Below are positions 9,536 through 20,700 of a stretch of DNA of 37,499 nt, in pieces. Under the pieces are notes generated by a model that saw only the letters and a program-made list of their open reading frames with translations, did no database searches and was not told the origin of the DNA. A program made the translations under genes and the position numbers. Source of the stretch: Willaertia magna (taxonomy: Eukaryota > Heterolobosea > Eutetramitea > Acrasida > Naegleriidae); contig CADWAF010000400.1 of assembly GCA_902984215.1 (NCBI GenBank), positions 1-37,499 on the forward strand. The letters are read 5' to 3'. Positions within the stretch are counted from its first letter, which is position 1; each line of letters opens with the position of its first letter.

Positions 9536-12019
9536 TTGAAAACTAAAAAATTAGAAGAACTTAAAAATAGATTAATTTTTTTTATTTGTGATGATAATGA
9601 TGATGATGTATATTATTTAAAAAATGTTTGTGAAAAATTTTCAAAAGAAGTAGAACAATTTTTAGATGAAAAAGATTTAATTAATATCAATTTAAGTGAT
9701 AAATTTACTTTTTTTAATCAAAATACATCAAGTACATTAAATTTCGTTAGTAAAAATTCTTAAAATAATAGTTCACATAAAAAGAACAATTAAAATTTTA
9801 TTAACAAGATGAAAATATTTTTAAAAGAAAATTTATTAATTAATGATTTTAAAATAGCAAAAAGAAATGATGAAGAATTTTAAATTAAAGATGAAACTAC
9901 AAAAAAACTTTTTCATCTAAAAAAAAAAGAAAAGATGAGTATTAAAAATACTAATTTTAAAAAGAATTAAAAATAAAAAAAAAAGAGTTATAATTATGAT
10001 CAAAAGAGAGGTAAAGTTTATTTAAATTCATTAAGATATTGTTATACAAGTTGTAAATATACTAAAATAAATATCTAAAATAAACCAAGTTTAAAAGATT
10101 TATTCACTAGACATAGAATTATTAATATAAATGAACTTAAAAAAAGTAGAAGATTAATAGAAATAGATTAAGAGGTTTATAAAAAATTTGATGAACTTTT
10201 AAACTTACATCATTTTAATACTTCAAATCTAGCAAGATTATAGCTATTAGTTAGGATTTCAAAAAATATTTTAATAACAAAATTATCAAATACCTTGAAT
10301 AGCAACAAAAATTATAAAGATTTCAAATTACAATTTGAGAGTTCTCTAAAAAGAGATGTAGTTGATATTCTATATATTAAAGATTTAAGTTTAATATTTA
10401 ATAAAGTGCTTTTTGATTTAATTAAAAGATTAAATTTAACTAGAATTTTCTGTTCAAGAAAAAAATTAAAGAAACTGAAGGATGAACTTAATAAATTAAT
10501 TAGCAACTCATTATTTGAAATACTTAACAGAATACTAGCTGATTTGAAAGTTTGTTTATTGAATATAATTAATCTATATTATGTTCTTGAAGGAAAGAAG
10601 TTTTTAAATTAAAATGAGAAAGAAAGATTAATAATTAAAATTATAGTTGATGGAAGAGTAATTAAAAAATCTTAAGTCACTTTAGGTATTATACTTTTTA
10701 ACTTAAGAAATATATTCTTAATTTAAATATTACAATTTATATTCTACTTAGAATTATGTAAAGAATCAAAAACAAAAGATACATTAAATATTAACTTTGG
10801 AAAGTTAAGAGATATGTTGAAAAAGGTTAAAAAATTAGTTTTTAATAATACAAAGATTGAAGTAAAATTTTTATATACATCAAACTTAAAAAATATTCAC
10901 CAAATATTTAATATAAATGTATATCCTTTTTGTTGTTGTGACAATAATAATTTATAGAAGTTTAATTTTCTATTTTAAGAAAACTTGAACAGATTACTAA
11001 AATTTAAAGTAATTAAATTTGGTATTTACTGTTTATATTTAAAATAGTGAGTAACCAAGTTTTTACTTTCATATATTGCTTATTTATTGTCAAATCACTT
11101 TGAAACTTTTACTAATAATATTAAAAAATTATCTTATTTAAGTAGATTTCAGTAGAAGTTACAAAAAGTTGTTTTTGATAATAATGATATAGAAATTGAT
11201 AAAGAAAAATTTAGAATTAAATGTCAACAATTAAAAAGTTATAGTTGTGATTTTATTTTATTTAATCTAAAATTACTTTTTGAAGGCATACTAGAGATTA
11301 AAAATTATAAATCTATATTCAAATTGTAGAGAGAAATTTTGATATTAATATTGTTTAACATTGGAAATGAGGAAGATTGAATTAATATTGAAAACAATGA
11401 CAATATTATATTTGATGAGAAAATAAGTTTACTTTAAGATTTAATTAAGAAATTTCATTATAAGTTAATAAAACTTTATACTAACAATTTAAGAAGCCAT
11501 TATATATATATTTTATTCCACATACCTGAATATATCAAACATTTAAGAGACAACTACAACTTTTCTTTTCCACTAATATCGAATAAATGTTTTGAATATA
11601 TACATTTTTTTTACAGATGTATGTTTGTAAGAATAATGAATAATAGTAGTAGTAATAATAAAGTAAAACTAATAAATTCACAATAGTAAAAAGTTCATTG
11701 TTGACTACTGTTATAAAAATTATGGTGGTGATGAAAAAGATTAAAAGAAAATATAAAACAAAAAAATTACAAAAGTTCAGTTGAAAAAATTGAATTGAAA
11801 TAATCTAAACTCTTTTAACTTAATTATTAGTTAACTAAATTGTGAAACAGATTGTACAATAGAGGTAAGTAATATAGAAATAAAAAAAAGTGATTTAATG
11901 GAAATTGAAAATAATAAAAAAAAGGTAAATCAATTAACAAAGAAAAAGAAAAGTAAAACTTTAAATCCAAAAAAACAAAAGAAACAACTTTTAGAATACA
12001 ATACTTCAAGTAAAAAATA
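9536..12019 (+). pseudogene. Large transposase-like protein T1, single 2.1-kb frame with TAA/TAG (and two TGA) inside
   Basis: From 9536 to about 11690 one frame continues for about 715 codons without any indel. About twenty in-frame stop triplets occur (roughly 13 TAA, 6 TAG, 2 TGA), so no long standard ORF exists. Landmarks: IVDGRVIKKSQVTLGI (about 10640), KFLYTSNLKNIHQIFNINVYP followed by FCCCD (about 10870-10940), and HYIYILFHIPEYIKHLRDN with CFEYIHFF (about 11500-11610). This order (an acidic DGR site, a '(S)DLK...CxxC' core, a late 'PYxH...HxPE' segment) resembles large uncharacterised transposon-derived proteins of animals and protists. That comparison is from memory and needs a profile search. 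The Asp expected before LK is Asn here. A very basic tail (KKKKSKTLNPKKQKKQ), in another frame, follows at 11880-12019. Confidence 0.5.
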
Positions 12020-12157
12020 AAATTACACTATCATACAAGTTAAATGGATTCTAAGGTTTTAATTGATGGATAGGAAAAGTTTTTTACAATGAATGTTTTT
12101 TATAAAAAAAAATGAAAGCCAAAAAAATGTCTAAACAACAATATTATTTCTATCATT

Positions 12158-13200
12158 ATGGACATTTTAGATAAATTATTTATTTCGTAATAACATGTTG
12201 AGAGAAGTAATTTATTAAATAATAATAATCAAATTAATACAGTCTCTTCATATGAAAATATTGAGAGAGACATAAATATAAATAATAATCATTCTTCGCT
12301 AGCAATAGTTGAGAGAAGTAATATAAATAAAAATAATTTTTCGCTAGCAAAAGTTAAGAGAAATAATATTATAGAATAATAATAGTAATTGTTTATTAAT
12401 ATTTAAATATTATAATCCAATAATTAAATCATTTAAAAAAGTAAATAATACAAATACTAAAAAAAATATACCACAAAGTAATAATAAAATTATTAAAAAA
12501 AGAAATGGAAATAAAAGTATTAAAAAAGGATATAAAGGAAAAAATAGTAAATAATTAAGTATATTTAATGAAACTGCACTTTTAAATTATTTATAAAACA
12601 CTAATGAATAAGATAATATGGAATTAAATAAATTAAAAAAATATAAAGAATTATGTTTAAATAGTTTTTATTCATTAAAAGATTAGTTAAAAAATAATAC
12701 AAAAGAAATGGGAGTGGGGTATTTAGTTATAAAATGATTATTAAAAGAATTAAACAATAATGAATGCATTTTAAAAATAAAAAAGTATATGAAAATTTAC
12801 AAGCTGGAAATATGTATCCAAGATTTTTTGATTTCTTTTTAAGTAAATTAGCAGAAAGAAAAAGATATGTTTATAAATATAAAAAAAATATTATTATAAC
12901 TTATCAATAATTTAGATTGGATCATATATTAAAATTATTAAAAAAAGATACTACATTAACTGCATTTAAAAGATGGACTGTTTTAGATATGTTTGATGGA
13001 GGAGAAATAATAAAGAAAATTGATTGTGAATTAAATTATATTAGATTAACTATTAATTGTGATATTTATAGAATTATATTTGTTTTTGAATTTGAAGTTA
13101 AATCAATAATTATTAATAATACATCTAGATTAAACTTAATTATGGATACTATAGTTGTTGGATAGTTATTAGAATAAAATTAGTATAAAAATAAAACTAA
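12158..13200 (+). pseudogene. Protein with SSxxx(I/V)ER peptide repeats, copy 1
   Basis: From ATG 12158 the frame gives four units of a repeat of about 16 residues: HVERSN, SSYENIERD, SSLAIVERSN, FSLAKVKRN, each followed by an Ile/Asn-rich spacer. A run of four stop triplets (TAA TAA TAG TAA) follows near 12377, then Lys/Asn-rich sequence. The second half (about 12790-13190) is open for 130 codons in one frame: QAGNMYPRFFDFFLSKLAERKR, then FKRWTVLDMFDGGEIIKKIDC, with TAA at 12908 and TAG/TAA/TAG at the end. No domain is recognised in this half. The frames of the two parts differ, so at least one indel is present. Confidence 0.4.
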
Positions 13201-13459
13201 ATTTAAATATATTCAAATTGTTTTTTTTTATTGGTGGATATTAAATTATTATATAATATAAATTTAAATAATATATACAAGAACTCACAGCTTAGAGATA
13301 TAGTAGTATGCTACTTGTAATGAGTAACTTTAGTTTAATTTTCTTTAATAGGTTAATATTTTTTTATTATTTTACTTATTTTTCTTCATTTTTGAAGCTT
13401 ATTTAAAAGTTTAAATAAAAATAAAAAAAAATTTTAAAAAAAAAAAATAATTAAAAAAA

Positions 13460-15930
13460 ATGTTAAAACATAATCACTCACAAAATAACCATCCAAAAAA
13501 CAATCCAAATCTTATCAAAAAATCAAATACATCTTCGAGTGCCAGCTTTGAGAGAAGTAATAGTAAAAGTAATGTATCTTTTTTGAATAGTGGTTATTTT
13601 AAAAAAAGAAATAATCAACTATATTTTTTCTTTACTAATTACTATTAAAATAATCAATCTTCGAGCTCCGGCTTTGAGAGAAAGTATTATAATAAAAGTA
13701 ATATATTTTTTTCGAGTAGTGGTTACTTTGAGAGAAGAAATTATTTAAATATATAACTACAAAACAAAAGAAAAGAAATAAATGATTCAAATGAAAGAAA
13801 AAAAGAAAAAAATGAATCAAAAAATAAAAAGAAGTTATTATTATTATAATGAGGATGAAGAATTAAATAAATTAATAAGTCCATTACAAGAAGACGTAAA
13901 TAATTATATAAATAATAAAGAATGAACAATGTTTAAAAGTAAAAAAGATAAAAAAAATTTTAAAGATATTATAAAATTACTTGAATATAAAGAAGAAGAG
14001 ATATATAGTAAAGATTTAGATATATTAAAAAGAAATATCAATTATTTATTATTAGAACAAACATTAAATAGTGATATTTTGAATTAATTATTTAATAGTT
14101 ATAACTATAATATACATCCAAATAAAAAGTTAACTATAAGATTTATTGAAAGAGATAATATTAAGGCTTATTATTTGTTGCAAAGAAGAGATAACAATGA
14201 TTTAAAGAGTTATTGTTTATTAGAATATTCTAATAATTTAAAGTTTTTAAGATTAAAATTATTATGTAATATATTTAAAGGATATGATATTTTAAATATT
14301 GAGGACTATATTAAAGATATTTATTGTAGTAAAAAAGAAATGTTTAGGAAATATTATAGAGGTAAAAGAATTGGAAAATTTTTAAGTAAAAGTTAAATAG
14401 ATAAAAAGTTGTTAAATGATTTAAAAGAAAATAAGAAATACATAGAAATATTAAAATATATATATAATAATGATTTTTTAAATATAAAATAATTTATAAA
14501 AACAAAAAGTATTTTCTTAAACATTAAAAAAGATTATAAGGAAATTATGGATAATAAGTTATAAAAAGAATATTGTGAAAAAAAAATTAAAAAAATGATA
14601 GATAATAATTATCAATATAAATAATCTAAAAACATTACTCTTTTACTTTAACAAAAAGTAACAGTTTAATTATTTTAACAACTATAAAAACAAACTGAAA
14701 TCATTATTCTTCTAATTCAACAATCACCATTAGTTAATATTTTTTAATAATAGAAACAGTTTATATTTAATATTTCACCTTAATAACAACAACAAAAAAC
14801 CTGAAATCATTATTCCACTAATTCAACAAAAACAATCACCATTAAATAATATTTCTCTTTAATAACAATAAAAACAGCCTATAGTTAATATTTCACTTCA
14901 ACAAAAAGTAACAATTCTTTTATAGACTATTTATAAAAACTAAAATATACAACCTAATCTTACTTTACAACAACAAATACATTTAAACCAATTTCTATAA
15001 TTAGAACCAAATTATTTTTACGGTAAACCGTTGAGAGATGATAGTTGATATAGATTTGATTTAAATAATAAAAGAAAAATAAAAACAACAAAAACAAACT
15101 ACTTTATTTTATAAAAATAATAAAAAGTTTTTAAATGTAGAGAAGTTTGATTATAAAAGATTAAAAAGAAATATTTCTATTGGAAATAAAGTTGATAATG
15201 ATTATTTTATTTGGAAATTAGAAAATAATAATAAAAATGGTTTTAATATGAGTATAGATGTATTAGATTTAAATATTTTATTACTATTCAAATGATTGAC
15301 TAATGAAATATTAGATTATATTAGTAATATTATTGGTTTACCAAGAAGTAATAGTATTATATTAAGTAAATATTGGTATTATATTTAAAGAATTAAAATA
15401 TAGTAATTTAGATATTTTAAAAAAATATTATATGCATTATAATTTTAAAAATATAAACATAATATTTATGTTTATAAAATTTTATAATGGAAGTGAACAT
15501 TTTTAAATGATAGTATATTTTAAAAAAGAAAATAAGATAGTATATATTGATAATTTATATTTAAACAACAGAAAAAAAGAGTATAATGAAGAAATAATTA
15601 AAGGATTTAAAAGAGTTATAAAATATTGGTATTTTAGAGATGGGGTATATATAAATAATAATATTGATACAAAATATTCAATTATTTATCAATAACCCAC
15701 AGAAATAGATTATAAGGTTTATTTAATTTACTATTTAGAAAATATTATTAAATATGACGATATTGATAATATTTATAATAGGTTTTTTTTTTATGTTGAA
15801 GATGTATTAAAATTGAAGAAAAAATATTTAAATTATATTTTAGATCATTATTATTTATTGAAGTTTAAAAAAAATTTCAAGAAAAATTTTCAAAAAAAAT
15901 ATTACTCTTCAAATAGTTAGAGTATTATAA
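13460..15930 (+). pseudogene. SSxxx(I/V)ER-repeat protein with Gln-rich linker and C-terminal Ulp1/C48-type protease domain
   Basis: ATG 13460 opens a frame with repeat units SSSASFERSN, SSSSGFERKY and FSSSGYFERRN. A Lys/Leu-rich helical region of about 280 codons follows (13830-14640), then a Gln-rich linker (14640-15000) in which CAA, TAA and TAG alternate, then a domain with the Ulp1 order. LLLFK-TGA-LTNEILDYI (TGA 15293-15295) matches the family WLNDxxI motif; the catalytic His is at 15498 (EHF, family HW) and the Asp at about 15549 (YIDNL). A TAA at 15693-15695 sits five residues before Asp in QxPTEIDYK, the place of the oxyanion-hole Gln in QxNxxDCG. The catalytic Cys is replaced by Tyr (15711-15713). 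Frame changes occur near 13830, 14800 and 15390. It is dead as written. That all parts form one gene is inference. Confidence 0.5.
14640..15010 (+). repeat. Gln-rich low-complexity repeat encoded by mixed CAA, TAA and TAG
   Basis: Imperfect units such as PEIIIPLIQQKQSPLNNIS and TEIIILLIQQSPLVNIF alternate with runs like CTT TAA TAA CAA TAA AAA CAG. Equivalent positions in neighbouring units carry CAA in one and TAA in another, so the two triplets behave as interchangeable within the repeat. One indel near 14800 changes the frame. Confidence 0.6.
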
Positions 15931-15949
15931 ACAAAAATTAGTTTTTAGT

Positions 15950-16087
15950 TTGTACTTTATAAAATTAAATAATATTCATAAAATTTTAAAACAAATTAAT
16001 TTAAAACTTTAAACAAAATCATTTTTTTATTACTGTAAATTTTTTAAATAAATGATTTTCAGTATATTATTTTGAATTTAAAAATAT
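15950..16087. other. AT-rich spacer
   Basis: Nothing coding is seen. It leads into the 24-bp tandem array. Confidence 0.5.
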
Positions 16088-16248
16088 AATTGTAAATTTA
16101 TTTAATTATTAAATTGTAATTTTATTTAAATATTAAATTGTAAATTTATTTAAATTTTAATTTGTAAATTTATTTAAATATTAAATTGTAAATTTATTTA
16201 ATTATTAATTTGTAAATTTATTTAAAAATTAAATTGCAAATTTTTTTA
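16088..16248. repeat. 24-bp tandem repeat, seven units with constant period
   Basis: The triplet TTG recurs at 16090, 16114, 16138, 16162, 16186, 16210 and 16234, exactly 24 bp apart. Each is followed by TAAATTTATTTAA-like sequence and a short variable AT segment. Only one unit (the last) has a C in place of T after TTG. The frame is full of stops, and a whole-helical-turn period is noteworthy. The function is unknown. Confidence 0.85.
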
Positions 16249-16513
16249 TTTTTATTTTATTTTATATTTATTTTAATTTATTAATTTACTTTATTTACTT
16301 TCTTTCTTTAATATATATATTTATATTTTAAACTTAATTTTTTTATTCGAATTCAATTAAATCTACTATATAAACTAACATATTTCTTGTTTGATTATTT
16401 TTATTTTTAAAGTATAACTTTATTTCTTTTAATTGCATACTCTTCACTTTATTGTTAAAAGAATATAAGAATTATTAACTTTTACTTTAATAATAAGAAA
16501 TATTATTGATCAA
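16249..16513. other. AT-rich spacer
   Basis: T-rich DNA with no reading frame, repeat or RNA-like structure that I can support. Confidence 0.4.
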
Positions 16514-16867
16514 ATGTTAAATTCTATAATTACTTTTAAGATTAAAAAAAGAATTATTAAAACAAGTGAATGTAAAAAACAATTCTAGATTAGAAATATA
16601 TTCAATAATAATGTAAAGGAAGTAGTTGTTGATTTGAGTATAAATGAAGGTAATAAAAACAATATTATTAACTTTCTTAATGACAAGCACTACAAAGCAC
16701 AACTTAAATACTTTTGTTGCATGCTTTTTATTTTTTATTATATTGAAGTAGTTTATATTTTTAATTTCATCTTTAAGAAAAATAGAGATTATTGTTTTTA
16801 CTTTAATGAAAAAAATATTGAATATGATGAAAATTCTAATGAAAAAGATTCTAATAAACATAATTGA
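16514..16867 (+). CDS. Hypothetical small protein with one hydrophobic segment
   Basis: ATG 16514 opens 117 codons with a single internal TAG (after KKQF, about 16589), ending at TGA 16865-16867. It has a basic N-terminus, a Cys/Phe/Ile-rich segment (YFCCMLFIFYYIEVVYIFNF) that could span a membrane, and an acidic tail (EYDENSNEKDSN). It lies between the tandem array and the third repeat gene of the mobile block. An overlapping minus-strand ORF of similar length exists. The plus reading is preferred only because its charge distribution looks more protein-like. No homology is recognised. Confidence 0.25.
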
Positions 16868-17079
16868 TTTCAATGAAAAAAATAGTTTTATTCATTTAAT
16901 AATATTTAATGATAATTTTTTCAGCTTGTAATAATTTATTATTTCTTTTAAATTAAATAAACAGTACTGTGTGTGATCTACCTTAAGGTTTATATTATTT
17001 TTTTGTAAAGTTTAAAAAAAAATTAAAAAAAAATATAGAAAAAATATTTCAATAACTAACCACCACTATCCACCTAAAT

Positions 17080-17640
17080 TAAACTCTTCGCATACACATA
17101 TTGAGAGAACAATAAATAATAATAATAATCAAATTACTAATTTTTCGCAAAATATTGATAGAAATAATAATAATCAAATAAATAATACAAATTTCTTTAA
17201 CCCTTTTCAATACTATAGTTATTCTTCATATTCACATATTGAAAAAGCACTAAATAATAATTACTCTTCGCTTCCAATTGTTGATAGAGTAAATAACAAT
17301 TTATAACAAAATAACTCTTTGCAAAATATTAAAAAAGTTAACAATAATCAAATAACATTTTAAACATTACCTTTACCAATAAAATCCTCAAGTAACAATA
17401 ACTTTTTGTATACAAATATTGAAAGAGAAACAAATAATAAAATTAATAACTCTTTACATATATATATTAAGAGAGATAATTTGCAAAGTAAAAGAAGAAA
17501 TGAAAAAAGAAAAATATACAAAGGTCAATAGATGGTCAATAGATGTAAAGAATGGTTTTAATGAAAATAATAAAAAATTTTATTTTGCAGGTGTTTTAAA
17601 AGAAAAAAGAAAATATACACATTCTATAAAAAAAAACTAA
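17080..17640 (+). pseudogene. SSxxx(I/V)ER-repeat protein, copy 3
   Basis: Units SSHTHIERT, FSQNIDRN, SSYSHIEKA, SSLPIVDRV, SLQNIKKV, LYTNIERE and SLHIYIKRD follow each other in one frame from about 17083 to 17480, with Asn-rich spacers and TAA at about 17305 and 17362 in Gln-like positions. In the last part (17495-17640) another frame looks more protein-like (KVNRWSIDVKNGFNENNKKF, FAGVLKEKRKYTHSIKKN). The motif is the same as in the genes at 12.2 and 13.5 kb. Synonymous changes within the core (GAG/GAA, TCG/TCA) suggest that the peptide rather than the DNA has been conserved. Confidence 0.45.
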
Positions 17641-18059
17641 ATGGGAAATACTATAAAATTTTTATACTGATGATCATATATTTAAGAAATATATTAGTTT
17701 TAAAAAAAACATAATAACCATTCTGTAACATTTATAAATAAAAAAATAACATGTACTTTAAATTGTTTTGATATAAGTTTTTTTTAATTTATTCTTGAAA
17801 CAAAATAATGATTTTTTTATTACTACTTGTTATAATAAAAAAAGAAAAAATAATAAATTAACATTACAAAATTTAAAAAACAATCCTTTTATTGAAATTA
17901 AAAATAAATCATTAATAAGTAAATTAATTTATGGTGTATATTATATTTAAGTTATGGTATTTCATTATTTGAAATAATTGTTTAATTATTTTTAATTGAC
18001 AAACAATTTTTTGATAATTTAGTTACTAAATAATTGAAATTAGTAAAAAAAAAGAAAAA

Positions 18060-20009
18060 TCAATTTAAATGAAGAACAATTAATAAAAAAACGAAAGCTT
18101 GATTTATTTATTAAAAATCAAGAGTCAATAACTGATATTAAATAGAATAATTTAAATTCAAAATTAAATTTAAAGTTAACTAACTTTAAACAATTATATG
18201 AAATTAAAAAAGAAGAAATATTTATCATTAATAATTATTACAAATTTCAAAAATGTATTATGTTATTAAGAAATAAAGAAAAAAAATTTAAAGAAATTGT
18301 AATGTTATTTATTAGTGATTTAAATAATTTATAATAGATATTTTTAAAGTTTATTTTATTGAATTTATAGATAGATTTTATAATAACAAACCTATTGAAA
18401 ATTTTTTATACCAATAAATTGAAAAAGGATCTAACATTCAAAATTATGATTATATTTTAAAATATAGTTATAATAAACCTGGAAAAAAACAAAACAAAGA
18501 AGATATTATTATATTTGATGTTTCTTTAATGAATTCACATATTTTAAATAATTAAAATCCATTAAATATATTCCCAATCTCTTTATGGTTTGAGCCAAAA
18601 AGTTTATTAAAAATTATTTCTCTTATTTTTAAAGATCAAATTAAATATATGAATGTTATAGAGTTTGAATTAAATAATATTAAATATATTATTAATTTAA
18701 ATAATTTTTTTGTGGTTGATTTATTTTGTAATTTATTAATTTTAAAAAGATTAAGTATAACAAGTTATTGTTGTTATTGTGATTTTAATAATTGTAATAT
18801 AAAGGGAAGTGAAAGAAAAGGTAGTAAAAAATTAAGTAATTTTTTAAAATTTAAACATTCTCAAATAATTTTATGTTATTTATATATAAAAAAATATATT
18901 TATGAAACTTTATTAAAAATTATGTTAATAAATGAAAAAAATCAATTATTATAATTAAAAAAAAATATGCCAATAATAATGTTATGAAATATGTTATTAA
19001 AAATATAATTAGTAGTAGTGATGTTGATAAAAAAAATTTTGAATTATGTATGTATATTAAAAGAGTATATGCTAACTATATTTTTAAAAATTATGAAACC
19101 TTATTTAAAGATATTTTTGAAAAAAGAAAATCATTAAAATTAAAAGAAATATGGTATGGCTATATTAAGATTTTAAATATTATTAGGGATGGTATAAAAG
19201 ATAAAAATATTAATGATGTTTTAAAAAATTTAAAAAAAGAAACAAAATATTTATATATATTGTTATCAAATATTAAACTTCATTCTTATTAGTATATATA
19301 TGCTTTATTATTACATTTTAATTTAATTTTGAAATTTTTACTTTCAGGATTAGCAGATTTTGTAAATAAAGGATTTAAACATTTATATAAAGTTATTTGG
19401 AAAATATTTTTAAATTGTATTCAGAAGAGGTTTAATAAGGGAGAATATTAGTATTGTTTTTTTAGAGATTTATCAAACAATTTTTATGATATATCTGATG
19501 AATTAATTAATAATAATATTAATAATATTTTAAAAGGACCTTATATAATTAATTGTTTTTTTGAAAATGACAATAATATTAATAAATAATTGATTACTGA
19601 TAATATTGATAATGATTTTAAAGAATAATTTGAAAATGAAACTAATTTACAAAAAAATATTTTTAATATTAATATTTTTACAGAAACTAATGATATATAT
19701 ATTAAAAATGTTGCTAAATTAATATATTTGAATAATGTTTTAACAATTAATAATATTGAAAGTAATAGAAAAAATAATGGTGTTAATGATAACATTATTA
19801 AAGAGATTATTGATTTAGTTCAAATATTATGTTATTTTTGTTTAAAATTATATTTATCAAGTCATAATCAATTTATTTGGAATAAGCAAGAAAAAAGAGT
19901 TTATGAAAAGAGTAGGAATATTATAGAAAGTAAGAGTTTAATTGTTTATAATAGTGAAGCATTTATTGTAATAGATTTTGATATAAAAGAAGATAATGAA
20001 TTTTCTTAA
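18060..20009 (+). pseudogene. Large transposase-like protein T2, paralogous in layout to T1
   Basis: Three frame segments joined at A/T runs near 18330 and 18960. The middle one (18337-18955) contains NPLNIFPISLWFEPKSLLKI, then YIINLNNFFVVDLFCNLL followed by SYCCYCDFNNC. This is the counterpart of the T1 core (LYTSNLKNIHQ ... FCCCDNNN), and T2 keeps the Asp that is Asn in T1. The last segment, 18984-20009, is one frame of 342 codons with four TAA/TAG and no TGA, ending at TAA 20007. Conserved-looking stretches there include KLKEIWYGYIKILNIIRDGI and CLKLYLSSHNQFIWNKQEKR. The relation to T1 rests on the core motif and general layout only. It is probably the second transposition-type protein of the same large element. 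Confidence 0.45.
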
Positions 20010-20600
20010 TTTTAATATAAATTTATACCAACACCTTCTCAAGATAATCCTAAAATTATATATATAATAGAAACAGATAATGCTGAATGTTATAATATGT
20101 AATTATTATTTATTATTATTATCTCTCAACTTTTAAAGCGAAGATTTATTTGGTTTGTATTTATTTTTTTTATTTTTTCCACACAAGTAAATGTTTTTTT
20201 TTAAATATATATTTTTTAATAAAATTTATGTTTTATTTATTAGTACTATATATATCTACAATAGTTTTGAGTTATTGTTATAAATATTGTATATAATAAT
20301 TTCAATTTCAATTCTTGGGAGCTATGTTTTTATTTTTTGTATTTGTTATTTTTTGGTTTTCTAAAGTTTTGTTTGTAAACTTTAAGTTCTTTCAAAATTT
20401 TGGTTGTAATCTTTAGTTGACTTTCAAAACTTATCCACTAATTAAAAATAACCCTTACGTAATAGTGAATTACTTTATTTATTGATTTCTTTTAGAGATT
20501 TTGTTATTTTATATTTCCATTGTAAAAGTAAATATCACTTTAATCAATCAAGACTTCAAATACAAAATGAATTCAAACATATGCTTTGTTTAAATTTATT
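20010..20600. other. Non-coding region with one inverted SSxxx(I/V)ER-type segment
   Basis: T-rich DNA between the rightward genes and the leftward DIRS-like element. At about 20121-20147 the minus strand reads TCTTCGC ... GTTGAGAGAT, the same core as the peptide repeat genes but inverted. It is followed by an Asn-type AAT run and then stops. No gene is assigned. Confidence 0.45.
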
Positions 20601-20618
20601 TTTAGAATTTTGCTATGT

Positions 20619-20700
20619 AAACAAAAAAGTTACATATTTATATAAACTTTTAATGTTTAACATAGAAAAAGTAAAATTGACTATAAATTAATAAGTTTGG
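20619..20700 (+). repeat. Composite repeat, segments x2+x3 (3' border of the DIRS-like element)
   Basis: GTAAACAAAAAAGTTACATA and the next 16 bases (x2) are identical to about 24486-24520. The following 45 bp (x3) match 7868-7910. This arrangement (x3; x1; x2-x3; x1-x2 in left-to-right order) resembles the split direct repeats of tyrosine-recombinase retroelements. Confidence 0.7.

Noticed and set aside
16088..16248. CRISPR array
   Set aside because: The 24-bp units are contiguous without unique spacers, and the genome is eukaryotic.
16517..16873. Minus-strand ORF of 118 residues
   Set aside because: It overlaps the plus-strand frame at 16514-16867, is almost all Ile, Phe and Lys, and has the look of a reverse reading of AT-rich DNA.
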